From positions 1,798,001-1,862,000 of the forward strand of contig NZ_CP081006.1 of assembly GCF_022317005.1 (NCBI RefSeq): a stretch of 64,000 nt of DNA. The letters are read 5' to 3'. The translations under genes were made by a program, and so were the position numbers. Below are positions 26,593-37,477 of the stretch, piece by piece. This DNA is from Mycobacterium sp. IDR2000157661. GTDB lineage: Bacteria > Actinomycetota > Actinomycetes > Mycobacteriales > Mycobacteriaceae. The notes below the pieces were generated by a model. It was not told the DNA's origin. It saw nothing but the letters and a program-made list of their open reading frames with translations, and made no database searches. Position 1 is the first letter of the stretch. Each line of letters opens with the position of its first letter.

Positions 26593-27911
26593 CGCCCGGG
26601 AGGGGCCAGCCGGTACACGGCGTCGGCGTAGTCGTCGGTGATGTAGACAGCGCCGTCGGGACCGACGACCGCGGCGACCGGACGGCCCCACCGGGAGCCG
26701 TCGTCGGTCTGGAAACCGCCTACGAGAGTCTGTTGGTCACCGAGTCCACCGTCGCGCCAGGGAAAGAACGACACCTCCGGCGCGCGCGGTGGATCGGCGT
26801 TCCATGAGCCGTGCACGCCGACCAGGGCTCCGCGCGAATACGGCTCGGGCAGTGCGCCGTCGGTGAAGCTCAGACCCAGCGGCGCCGAGTGAGCGGGGAA
26901 GCTCTGTTCGATCGGCGCCAGGGCCGCGCAGTCCATCCGGTCCCCGCCGGCGTTGGTCTGGACGTCGCGGATCATCGGCAGGTCGGCCGGTCCTGCCGAA
27001 CGGGGGCCGGGATTGCAGAAGGGCCAGCCCAATTCGCGACCCGGCGTGAGTCGCGCCAACTGCTCGGGCGGATTGTCGGTGACGTATTCGGGAATCACCT
27101 TGCCGTAGTCGGGGCCTGGCTCCGGGAACGCGACGTTGTCGCGGCCGTTGTTGGCCGTCCACACCGAGCCGTCGGGGGCGATGGCCAATCCGGTGCCGTT
27201 GCGCACGCCCGTCGCGAATGGTTGCGCAGGCCCGCCGCCGGGCGGCACCCGCATGATCGTCGCACGGGGCGGATCGGCGGTGCGGTCCGCGGCAGAGATG
27301 TTGCCCGTCGAGCCGATCGAGAAGTACACGCTGCCATCGGGCCCTACGGCGACGCTCTTCAGCGCATGCGCGTAACGGCCTTTGAGGTCGGGGCTCTTCG
27401 CGTCGGGCAGGCTGTCGGCGATCGTGCGCGGGTTGCCGACGCGACCATCGGCGTATTCATAGGCGTCGAGCTGGTCGCTCTGGGCGACGTAGAGGGTGTC
27501 GCCTGCGAACGCCAGCCCGTGCGGCTGGTTGAGTCCGTCGAGCAGAACCGACTGTCGCGGTTGCCTATCCGTGAGTTCGACCGCCACCACCTGGCCGGCG
27601 TCCGGCAGGGAGACCAGCAAGGCGCCATCGGGCGTCCACTCGGCGAGCCGGGCGGCGGGCAACCGCGCCCACACCGCCATCGTCCAACCCGGCGGCACCA
27701 GCGCCCGACGTGGTTCGTCGAAGGGTGCGGCGCCCAGGCCCTCCGGGACCGTTACAGCCACCGGTGTCAGCGCGGCCGCATCGGGGCTCGGTGCCGACGT
27801 GGTCGGCGACGGGCTTGGCACGGGGGTGGGCTGCGGGCTGGTGGAGCACGCCGCCAGCACCGCCACGCTCAGCAGGCAGCCGATTGCGTTATGCCGCGGC
27901 GAGACTCGCAT
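26589..27911 (-). CDS. Sorbosone/glucose dehydrogenase-like beta-propeller lipoprotein
   Basis: A 440-residue exported lipoprotein: signal with lipobox LAAC at about residues 18-21, a Thr/Ser/Pro-rich linker, then a six-bladed beta-propeller of the PQQ-dependent soluble aldose dehydrogenase type. Repeated blade motifs include GPDGSVYFSIGSTGNIS, APDGSVWTANNGRDNVAFP and GPDGAVYITDDYADAVYRL. It would oxidise a sugar or aldehyde outside the membrane if PQQ is available. The start lies 23 bases inside the 3' end of the pirin gene, so the two form an operon. Confidence 0.8.
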   Translation of the reverse strand: MRVSPRHNAIGCLLSVAVLAACSTSPQPTPVPSPSPTTSAPSPDAAALTPVAVTVPEGLGAAPFDEPRRALVPPGWTMAVWARLPAARLAEWTPDGALLVSLPDAGQVVAVELTDRQPRQSVLLDGLNQPHGLAFAGDTLYVAQSDQLDAYEYADGRVGNPRTIADSLPDAKSPDLKGRYAHALKSVAVGPDGSVYFSIGSTGNISAADRTADPPRATIMRVPPGGGPAQPFATGVRNGTGLAIAPDGSVWTANNGRDNVAFPEPGPDYGKVIPEYVTDNPPEQLARLTPGRELGWPFCNPGPRSAGPADLPMIRDVQTNAGGDRMDCAALAPIEQSFPAHSAPLGLSFTDGALPEPYSRGALVGVHGSWNADPPRAPEVSFFPWRDGGLGDQQTLVGGFQTDDGSRWGRPVAAVVGPDGAVYITDDYADAVYRLAPPGR

Positions 27912-28650
27912 GCATCTCCCAGACAAGGATCTCCGCGGGCGACGTTGCGGTGACTCGTTGGCCACCCGACCCGGTGAAGCGGACGGCGTCGCCCTCGCGC
28001 AACGGACCCGCGCCTTCTAGCGTGACCTCGCCACGGGGTACGAACAGGTGCAGGTAGGGCGCCGCGGGCAGTTCGATGTTGTCACCGGCCTGCATGCGCG
28101 CGCCGTGCAGGGCCGCGTACTTGTTGCGGATGGTGATCGCGGTGTCGTCACTGTGCTGCGGCATGCCGGACGCGATCGTCACCAGTTTCCCGCGCAGCAA
28201 CTCGTCGTCGATCTCGAGCTGCTGATAACCCGGTGCGATTCCTGATTCGTCGGGCACTACCCACATCTGCACGAAATGGACGGGCTCGTCGTGTGTTTCG
28301 GATCCGGTCAAGGTCCACGAGTCGTTCTTCTCCGAGTGCAGGATCCCGCGCCCGGCCGACATTCGCTGCGCCAGGCCGGGATAGATGACGCCCGAGTGGC
28401 CCGTGGAGTCCTGGTGCACGAGCGATCCGCGCAGCACCCAGGTGACGATCTCCATGTCGCGGTGCGGATGGGTGTCGAATCCCTTGCCGGGCTTGACGAT
28501 GTCGTCGTTGTTGACCAGGAGTAGCCCGTGATGGGTGTTCTCGGGTTCGTAGTGGCTGCCGAAGGAGAACGAGTGCTTGGAGTCCAACCAGGCGATCCGG
28601 GTCTTGGCGCGGTCGCCGGAGCGACGGACGTCGACGATGGGAGCGGTCAT
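27889..28650 (-). CDS. Pirin-family cupin, Rv0181c-like
   Basis: A 253-residue double-cupin pirin. Metal ligands are visible as His61, His63, His105 and Glu107 within FDTHPHRDME and GRGILHSEKND. The length and order fit YhhW-type pirins with quercetinase-like activity. It lies at the Rv0181c position, two genes left of sigG, although an alcohol dehydrogenase gene separates them here. It is upstream of, and overlaps, the propeller lipoprotein gene. A regulatory or dioxygenase role cannot be decided from sequence. Confidence 0.85.
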   Translation of the reverse strand: MTAPIVDVRRSGDRAKTRIAWLDSKHSFSFGSHYEPENTHHGLLLVNNDDIVKPGKGFDTHPHRDMEIVTWVLRGSLVHQDSTGHSGVIYPGLAQRMSAGRGILHSEKNDSWTLTGSETHDEPVHFVQMWVVPDESGIAPGYQQLEIDDELLRGKLVTIASGMPQHSDDTAITIRNKYAALHGARMQAGDNIELPAAPYLHLFVPRGEVTLEGAGPLREGDAVRFTGSGGQRVTATSPAEILVWEMHASLAAA

Positions 28651-28714
28651 GATGTGCCTCTCGGGTCGAGCCCAAGCCTAGGTGTGGCTACTGGACGCGA
28701 CAACATGGATGATG

Positions 28715-28733
28715 CCGCCCTGGCCGAGGGCGG
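28715..28733 (-). terminator. Hairpin after the alcohol dehydrogenase gene
   Basis: CCGCCCT-GGCCG-AGGGCGG forms a perfect 7-base-pair stem with a 5-base loop, 37 bases past the dehydrogenase stop. No U-tract follows, as is common for mycobacterial terminators. Confidence 0.45.
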
Positions 28734-28769
28734 GGCACCGGGCCCTGTCGACGGTGCTGCGGCTGCTGG

Positions 28770-29894
28770 CTACCAGTCCGCCTCGTCGTAGGTGATGACG
28801 CCGCGGATGTTCTTGCCGTCGAGCATGTCCGCGTAGCCGGAGTTGATGTCCTCGAGGCGGTAGGTCCGCGTAACCATGTCGTCGATGTTGAGGAGGCCGG
28901 ACTTGTAGAGGCCGACGAGTTTCGGCGTCTCGATGTGCGAGCTGCCGCCGCCGAAGATGTTGCCCTTCAACGTCTTCTGCAGCATTGTGAATAGGAACAG
29001 GTTGAGCTTGACGTCGACGTCCATCATCGGGCCCATGCCCGTGACGACGCAGGTGCCCGTCTTGGCGGTCAGCGTCAGCGCCTCTTCGATGTACTCACCT
29101 TTCATGTCACCGACGGCGATGATGGTCTTGTCGGCCATGACGCCGTGGGTGAGGTCGATGATCGGTGCGATGGCCTCGGCCATCGACGGGTAGACGTGGG
29201 TGGCGCCGAACTTGATGGCCTGATCGCGCTTCCACTCGTTCGGGTCGATGGCGACGACGTTGCGAGCGCCGGCGATCACCGCACCCTGAAGCGCGCTCAT
29301 GCCGATGCCGCCGACGCCGACGACGACGACCGTCTCGCCGGGCGCGACCTCGGCGACGTTGGTGGCCGAGCCGAAGCCCGTCGGCACCGCACAGCCCATG
29401 ATGGCGGCGGTCTCGAACGGGATGTCCTTGTCGATCTTGACGACCGAGTGCTTGTGCACCGTCATGTACGGCGCGAAGGTGCCGAGCAGGTTCATCGGCG
29501 ATACCTCGGTGTCACCGGCGTGCACGCGCGAGGTGCCGTCGGCGATGGCCTTGCCGCCCAGCAGCAGCGCGCCGCGGTCGCACAGCGACCGGTGGCCCTT
29601 GAGGCAGGGCGGGCACTCACCGCAGGCGGGAATGAACGCGAGGATGACGTGGTCGCCCTCCTCGAGGCCGGTGACGTTGCGGCCGACCTTGGTGATGACG
29701 CCGGCGCCCTCATGACCGCCGAGCGCGGGCAGCGTGATCGGCGTCGCGCCGGTGGTGAGGTGGTAGTCGGAGTGGCACAAGCCCGCGGCGTGCAGGCGGA
29801 TCTGCACCTCGTCGTCGACGGGGTCGCCGATGTCGATCTCGTCGACGCGGAACGGCGAGTTCAGCTCCCACAGCAGGGCACCCTTGGTCTTCAT
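28770..29894 (-). CDS. NDMA-dependent (mycofactocin-type) zinc alcohol dehydrogenase
   Basis: A 374-residue zinc alcohol dehydrogenase. Catalytic zinc ligands Cys40 and His61 (GLCHSD, GGHEGAG) and structural zinc cysteines 91, 94, 97 and 105 are present. The coenzyme motif is GVGGIG. The sequence pattern, including ALLWELNSPFRVDEIDIGDP, is that of the NDMA-dependent nicotinoprotein alcohol dehydrogenases (AdhB-like, Rv0761c family), which hold NAD tightly and pass electrons to mycofactocin. A KstR-type operator overlaps its -10 box, so it probably acts in or near sterol catabolism. That link is inferred. Confidence 0.85.
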   Translation of the reverse strand: MKTKGALLWELNSPFRVDEIDIGDPVDDEVQIRLHAAGLCHSDYHLTTGATPITLPALGGHEGAGVITKVGRNVTGLEEGDHVILAFIPACGECPPCLKGHRSLCDRGALLLGGKAIADGTSRVHAGDTEVSPMNLLGTFAPYMTVHKHSVVKIDKDIPFETAAIMGCAVPTGFGSATNVAEVAPGETVVVVGVGGIGMSALQGAVIAGARNVVAIDPNEWKRDQAIKFGATHVYPSMAEAIAPIIDLTHGVMADKTIIAVGDMKGEYIEEALTLTAKTGTCVVTGMGPMMDVDVKLNLFLFTMLQKTLKGNIFGGGSSHIETPKLVGLYKSGLLNIDDMVTRTYRLEDINSGYADMLDGKNIRGVITYDEADW

Positions 29895-29902
29895 GACCGG
29901 CG

Positions 29903-29920
29903 ATCATAGAACACGTTCCA
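29903..29920 (-). promoter_or_regulatory. KstR-type operator over a leaderless -10 box
   Basis: On the minus strand TGGAACGTGTTCTA (29920-29907) fits the KstR motif TNNAACNNGTTNNA. Overlapping it is TATGAT (29908-29903), 8 bases before the dehydrogenase ATG, an arrangement for direct repression of a leaderless transcript. Confidence 0.6.
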
Positions 29921-30043
29921 GAAGCGGGGCCAACCAGCGCGTTGAGCAGCGACGACAGCGACTACTGTGCGTCGATCGTCGGGCTGTGTGACGCCTGTGG
30001 ACGAATAGCGTGTCAGAACGCGACACCCGGGCGCTAGAGGGGC

Positions 30044-32941
<2,898 letters not shown>

Positions 32942-32944
32942 CCA

Positions 32945-32950
32945 TAGTCT
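32945..32950 (+). promoter_or_regulatory. -10 box TAGTCT of the DUF2786 gene (leaderless)
   Basis: TAGTCT lies 7 bases before ATG 32958, immediately after the stop of the upstream lipoprotein gene. Confidence 0.5.
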
Positions 32951-32957
32951 GGCCGGC

Positions 32958-33707
32958 ATGAGTGACGACAAGATGCTGGCGCGCATCGCCGCCCTGCTGC
33001 GCCAGGCCGAGGGCACCGACAACCCGCACGAGGCCGACGCGTTCATGGCGGCCGCGCAACGGCTCGCCACCGCGACGTCCATCGATCTCGCCGTCGCGCG
33101 TTCGCATACCGACCAGCGCGCCAGGGGGCAGCTGCCGGTGCAGCGCACCATCACGATCGGCGACGCGGGCACCCGCGGCCTGCGCACCTACGTGCAGTTG
33201 TTCACCGTGATCGCGCACGCCAACGACGTCAAGTGCGACGTCGCATCCAACTCGACGTTCGTCTACGCCTACGGCTTCGGTGAGGACATCGACGCCAGCC
33301 ACGCGCTCTACGCCAGCCTGGTGATGCAGATGGTCAAGGCGTCGCAGAACTACATCGCCTCGGGCGCACACCGCCCGACGCCCACCATCACCGCGCGGAT
33401 CAACTTCCAACTGGCCTTCGGCGCGCGTATCGGGCAGCGGCTCGCGCAGGCCCGCGAGGAGGCTCGCCGCGACGCCACCAATGGGCGGGACAGCCAGCCG
33501 GGAACCGCGATCGCGTTGCGGGACAAGGAGCTCGAGCTCAAGGACTTCTACCGCGAGACGTCGCAGGCGCGCGGCACCTGGCGGGCCACGAGCGCAACCG
33601 CCGGCTACTCGTCGTCGGCACGCCGTGCCGGCGACCGCGCCGGCCGCACCGCGCGGCTGGGCCCGAGCACCGAACTCGCGGGTGCGCGGGCCTCGCTGGA
33701 GAAGTGA
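32958..33707 (+). CDS. DUF2786 protein, Rv0184-like
   Basis: A 249-residue soluble protein. The N-terminal ~40 residues (MLARIAALLRQAEGTDNPHEADAFMAAAQRLATA in outline) are the DUF2786 signature. A central DUF7168-like alpha/beta region follows, and the C-terminal third is charged and Ala/Arg rich (SSSARRAGDRAGRTARLG). Same length as Rv0184. The next gene, encoding a putative metallohydrolase, overlaps its stop and always accompanies it in mycobacteria, which suggests a joint function. No activity can be assigned. Confidence 0.82.
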   Translation: MSDDKMLARIAALLRQAEGTDNPHEADAFMAAAQRLATATSIDLAVARSHTDQRARGQLPVQRTITIGDAGTRGLRTYVQLFTVIAHANDVKCDVASNSTFVYAYGFGEDIDASHALYASLVMQMVKASQNYIASGAHRPTPTITARINFQLAFGARIGQRLAQAREEARRDATNGRDSQPGTAIALRDKELELKDFYRETSQARGTWRATSATAGYSSSARRAGDRAGRTARLGPSTELAGARASLEK

Positions 33708-34198
33708 GCGCCAGGGACACCCAACGGGCGAAGGTCTACGCGGCCGAGGACTTCGTCCGGACCCTGTTCGACCGGGCCGTCGAGCGCGGCAATCGCGTCG
33801 TGGACTTCTTCGGCGCCCAGCTGACCCTGCCACCGGAGGGCCGCTTCGCGACGGTGGACTCGGTGCAGCGCTACGTCGACGACGTGCTCGCCATGGCGGC
33901 CGTGCGGCAGCGGTGGCCCCAGCGCGGCCCGCTGCGCGTGCGGCCCCGGCGCGGGGTCACCGCCGCCCACTACGAGCTGCACGATGACGACGCCATCATC
34001 GCCGTACCTGAGCGTGGAAGTCGTTGGGCACTAAGGGAGTTGGTGGTTCTGCACGAGATCGCCCACCACCTGTGCCAGACGCCGCCTCCACACGGGCCGC
34101 AGTTCGTCGCCACCTTCTGCGAGCTCGCCGACGCGGTGATGGGCGCGGAGGCCGGTCACGTGCTGCGAGTGGTCTACGCCAAAGAGGGTGTGCGCTAA
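33704..34198 (+). CDS. Putative zinc metallohydrolase, Rv0185-like (TIGR04338 type)
   Basis: A 164-residue protein with a zinc-protease motif LHEIAHHL: His117, Glu118 and His121 form HExxH. A further histidine near 130 could be the third ligand (TPPPHGPQF). The GTG start overlaps the end of the DUF2786 gene. The family is annotated as putative metallohydrolases of unknown substrate. Its stop overlaps by 4 bases the stop of the convergent espL-like gene. Confidence 0.82.
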   Translation: MSARDTQRAKVYAAEDFVRTLFDRAVERGNRVVDFFGAQLTLPPEGRFATVDSVQRYVDDVLAMAAVRQRWPQRGPLRVRPRRGVTAAHYELHDDDAIIAVPERGSRWALRELVVLHEIAHHLCQTPPPHGPQFVATFCELADAVMGAEAGHVLRVVYAKEGVR

Positions 34199-34527
34199 CC
34201 CGTCGGATCGGAGGCGATCCGGGAGACGGCCTCGTCGATGCGCCCGCGGTCGGCCTCGACCGATGCGGTCGCGGCCGCCGTCGCGTTTCGTAGCGCCTCG
34301 TTGAGCCGCTGCTGGACGGTCTGCACCCCTAGTCGCAGCAGGCCGTCGGTGATGACGGCCCCGATCAGCTGATGGTGGCCATCGAGCGTCACTTCCACGG
34401 TCTCGGACTCGTCTGTGCCGGTGAAGGTCTGGGTTGCCATGCGATGCAACTGCTCGTCCATGAGCGACTGCAACCGCTGCGCCTGCCGGAGCACGGCGGC
34501 CACCTGCGGATGCATCTCCTCGCTCAC
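34195..34527 (-). CDS. espL: EspL-like YbaB/EbfC-family protein
   Basis: A 110-residue protein with the YbaB/EbfC fold: an N-terminal helix (EEMHPQVAAVLRQAQRLQSLMDEQLHRM in outline), a strand pair ESETVEVTLDGHHQLIGAVI, and a C-terminal helix. M. tuberculosis EspL (Rv3880c) has this size and fold and follows espB in the same way. GTG 34527 overlaps the espB stop (GTGA). In ESX-1 it is needed for stability of Esp substrates. Last gene of a four-gene leftward operon. Confidence 0.78.
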   Translation of the reverse strand: MSEEMHPQVAAVLRQAQRLQSLMDEQLHRMATQTFTGTDESETVEVTLDGHHQLIGAVITDGLLRLGVQTVQQRLNEALRNATAAATASVEADRGRIDEAVSRIASDPTG

Positions 34528-36077
34528 TGCGAGTCGCCGCCCTCGCTGCCGCCTTCTGCGATCTTCTCGTGAGCGTCCCGGCGGCGCCGCTGCTGCCCGA
34601 CGACGGCCTCGGTCCACGGCCGGTCCTCGGTGTACAGGTCCTCATCGGGCGCCAACCGCGGATCGCGGCGCTTCTCCTTGCCCTGCCGAGCACCGGCGCC
34701 GTGGGCCATCGGAGCCATGCCCGCACCCATGCCGCCCATGGCCGCGCCGCCCGGGAAACCCGGAGCCGCCCCTGCAGCGGCGGGAACCGTGGGTGCGGGA
34801 GCGACCGTCTCGGCCTTCACCGCCGCCGACATCGGCGCAGGCGGCAGCCCGCCGGCGCTTCCGCCTGCCCCGCCACCTGCGCCACCGCTCGACCCGCCGC
34901 CGCCGGAGGCCGCTGCCGGTCGCAGGCGCGGATCCGTCGGCGTCCGCGGAGCCGTCGTTGGCGGTGTGCCCGTGGGTGATCCGGCCGGCGTCGCACCGCC
35001 ACCGCCCCCGGCACCGGTCGGAGCGCCCCCGCCGGCGGGCGCGCCCGTACCCGCGGGAGGGCCGGAAGCGGCGGGCTGACCCAGCGACTGCGCCATCCGG
35101 TCGGCCATCGCGGCCGGGTCGCCACTGAGCGGACCACCGCGTGCACCGCCTGCACCGTTCCCACCGCTCGCGCCCGAAGGGTGCGCCGTGCCGGATGGCG
35201 CTGAGAACGGCGGCTGCCCCACCTGTACCGGATCGAAGGTCGCGTTGTCGGCGTACTCCTCGCGCACCTCGTCGGACCGGCGTTGCAGGTCCGCCATCTC
35301 CCGGCCGATCCTCGCCATCTCGGTTCGCGTCGCGGCCGCGTTGGCCGTGCTCATCTGCGCGGCCAACTCCTGCATCCGAGCCTCTAGGAACTTGTAGCGG
35401 GTATGGATGTTCGTGTGCTCGGCCAGCGCCGCGGCATGGGAGGCCCGCACGCGCCCCGCGGCCGCCGACAGGCGCTGCCAGGCGACCGACAACTCCTGCA
35501 GCCAGGCGCTGAACGTGGTCATTCGCTCGCGTGCGGCGTCGGCCGCGTCACCTTCCCAGTTCGTCACCTTGGCAGGCGCGGCGTGGCCCTGCGCACTGCG
35601 GGCGGCCAACCCCCAGTGCACTTGCGCGACGTCCAGCGAGGCGCCGTGGTCGCCGCCGCTCAGCAGCCGCTGGGTGGTGTCGACGTCGCTGTAGTCACCG
35701 GCGCTCAGCGGCTGCATGGCCGCAGGCGCGTCCGGCAGCGGCGGCATCGGGGTGGACGGCACGGGCACCGAAACGGCCTCGAGCGCGGCCGTCCTGGCCG
35801 GGTCGTCGAAACGGTCGGCGTACCTCGTGTCGATGTCGTCGTAGGCCCGGGCCGCGATGCGCAGCATCTCTGCGGTGCGCCGGTTCTCGGCCTCGGCCCA
35901 CCGCCGGTACTGCTCGAGGACGCGGGCGTTGGCGTTGAGGTTGGCCGCGGCGGCCTGGGCGACGGGGAGGTCGTCGGCCGCGGCGACCTGAATCGACGGC
36001 GCGAACCACGGATTCTCCGACATGGCGTTGGCCAAGCCGTCCAATTCGGCTGTGAGGACGCCCAATCCGCTTCCCAT
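34524..36077 (-). CDS. espB: EspB-like ESX substrate
   Basis: A 517-residue protein. The N-terminal ~285 residues are helical and resemble the PE-PPE-like fold of EspB: a YDDID secretion signal (YxxxD, residues 79-83) and a WEG turn at 174-176, matching the spacing of EspB. The C-terminal ~200 residues are Gly/Ala/Pro/Thr rich and end in a highly charged RRRRDAHEKIAEGGSEGG segment. EspB is a secreted ESX-1 protein that oligomerises and is trimmed by MycP1. GGAGGGG precedes ATG 36077, two bases after the eccE stop. It is somewhat longer than M. tuberculosis EspB (460). Confidence 0.82.
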   Translation of the reverse strand: MGSGLGVLTAELDGLANAMSENPWFAPSIQVAAADDLPVAQAAAANLNANARVLEQYRRWAEAENRRTAEMLRIAARAYDDIDTRYADRFDDPARTAALEAVSVPVPSTPMPPLPDAPAAMQPLSAGDYSDVDTTQRLLSGGDHGASLDVAQVHWGLAARSAQGHAAPAKVTNWEGDAADAARERMTTFSAWLQELSVAWQRLSAAAGRVRASHAAALAEHTNIHTRYKFLEARMQELAAQMSTANAAATRTEMARIGREMADLQRRSDEVREEYADNATFDPVQVGQPPFSAPSGTAHPSGASGGNGAGGARGGPLSGDPAAMADRMAQSLGQPAASGPPAGTGAPAGGGAPTGAGGGGGATPAGSPTGTPPTTAPRTPTDPRLRPAAASGGGGSSGGAGGGAGGSAGGLPPAPMSAAVKAETVAPAPTVPAAAGAAPGFPGGAAMGGMGAGMAPMAHGAGARQGKEKRRDPRLAPDEDLYTEDRPWTEAVVGQQRRRRDAHEKIAEGGSEGGDSQ

Positions 36078-36079
36078 GG

Positions 36080-37477
36080 CTACCCCTCCAACACCATCTG
36101 GTAGCGGCTCTCCTCCCGCGGCTTGATCAACCGGATGGGCAGTCGCCGATGACGCGGGGTGTCGATGAAGTTGTCGCGTAACACAACTCGGCCGACGCCG
36201 GGATGCGGACCGAGATAGGTGGTGGCTCCGGGCCACGACACCTTCGCCACCTTGCCGATGCGCGCGTTGACGTGTTGTGCGAACTCGTCGAACTGGGGCA
36301 CCAGAGTGACGACCGCCCCGGCCGCCGCCGACCGGACGATGAACTGGGTGAACAACCGAGCGTCGGGAAGGTTGATGCTGACGTCGACGTCGTCGAACGG
36401 CATGTACACCGGGTAGCGGTCGGCCGTCTCGCCGACCAGGACCCCGGCCGAGCCGATCGGCAGTTCGTAGTGCCGGTCGGTCACCGGGCTGATCCCGTGC
36501 AGCGCCGCCCGCTGCCCACCGAACAGGCACGAAAAGCCGCGTGGGGTCGTCGGATTCGCCAATGTCGTCAGCAGAATCGTCGACGTCGGCGCCGCGCCGC
36601 GCCGGATTCGGACCCGCGTGATGGTGTGGTCGGCGCGTGCCGACCACCACACGTCCGGACCACCCGGTGCCGAGTAGGCGGCGGTAAAGGTACTGCGGCC
36701 CTTGATCGCCGACCACGTCTCGCGTTCGAAACTGATCTCGGTCGCACGGTCGAGGTCGTCGAAGCTGCGCATCGGCCGCGCGTCGATCCCGTTGCTCGCC
36801 AACTGATCTGCGACCCGGGTGGCGGAGGCCACCAGATACCGCGCCAGTCCGGCGACGCCGGCGTCCCGGCGCTGCGCCGACCTGCTGGTGTGTTCCGGAT
36901 CGGCCCGCAACACGATCCAGGTGCGCCGGCTGGCCGGCGCCGGGTACGGCCCGACCACCTGCTCGTAGAGCGACACCAGTGTCGCGGGCGCGGTCTTGCC
37001 GACGCGGTAGCCGGCCGACACCACATCGACCTCCAGGTCGGGGCAGTGCGCCTCGACGAGCTGCTCGACCAGGCGGGTGTGCACCACGTCGTCGGTGAAC
37101 GCCTCGCCGTTGACGATCACGGTCGGGGTGAACGGCCGGGGTACCAGCTCGATGGCCGACACCAGGTGGTCGTCCTGCCATCGCACGGCGACGTGGTCAC
37201 CGGGCATCACCGTCGCCCCCACGGCGGGTGCCGAGGGGCGTTGCGGCTCGCTGCGGTGCCGCCTGCGCAAGGCGAACAGCGCGGCGAGCCAGCCGGTGGC
37301 CCGCCGCCCGCGGATGGTCAGCACCGACCCCAGTGCGACGAGCACCGCCAGCGCGACGCCCAGCCACACCAGGTCGAGCCGGGCGAACAGCACGATCGCC
37401 GCCGGTATCAGCGCCGCCGCCCAGATGGCGTGCCCGGTGGTGAAGCGCAGCCCGAGAAACTCCACGAAGCGGTTCAT
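36080..37477 (-). CDS. eccE1: Type VII secretion membrane protein EccE (EccE1-like)
   Basis: A 465-residue protein with two N-terminal membrane helices (about residues 18-35 and 37-56) and a long cytoplasmic domain containing conserved tracts such as VVGPYPAPASRRTWIVLRADP and FERETWSAIKGRSTFTAAYSAP. EccE sits at the periphery of the ESX membrane complex. Length matches EccE1 (462). Its ATG overlaps the mycP stop (ATGA). ESX-4 systems of mycobacteria lack EccE, so this belongs to an ESX-1/2/3/5-type system, and the espB/espL neighbours indicate ESX-1. Confidence 0.85.
   Translation of the reverse strand: MNRFVEFLGLRFTTGHAIWAAALIPAAIVLFARLDLVWLGVALAVLVALGSVLTIRGRRATGWLAALFALRRRHRSEPQRPSAPAVGATVMPGDHVAVRWQDDHLVSAIELVPRPFTPTVIVNGEAFTDDVVHTRLVEQLVEAHCPDLEVDVVSAGYRVGKTAPATLVSLYEQVVGPYPAPASRRTWIVLRADPEHTSRSAQRRDAGVAGLARYLVASATRVADQLASNGIDARPMRSFDDLDRATEISFERETWSAIKGRSTFTAAYSAPGGPDVWWSARADHTITRVRIRRGAAPTSTILLTTLANPTTPRGFSCLFGGQRAALHGISPVTDRHYELPIGSAGVLVGETADRYPVYMPFDDVDVSINLPDARLFTQFIVRSAAAGAVVTLVPQFDEFAQHVNARIGKVAKVSWPGATTYLGPHPGVGRVVLRDNFIDTPRHRRLPIRLIKPREESRYQMVLEG

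Noticed and set aside
34524..37181. 885-codon frame that would fuse an upstream stretch to EspB
   Set aside because: The upstream ~368 codons are an out-of-frame reading of eccE; EspB starts at ATG 36077 with a strong ribosome-binding site.
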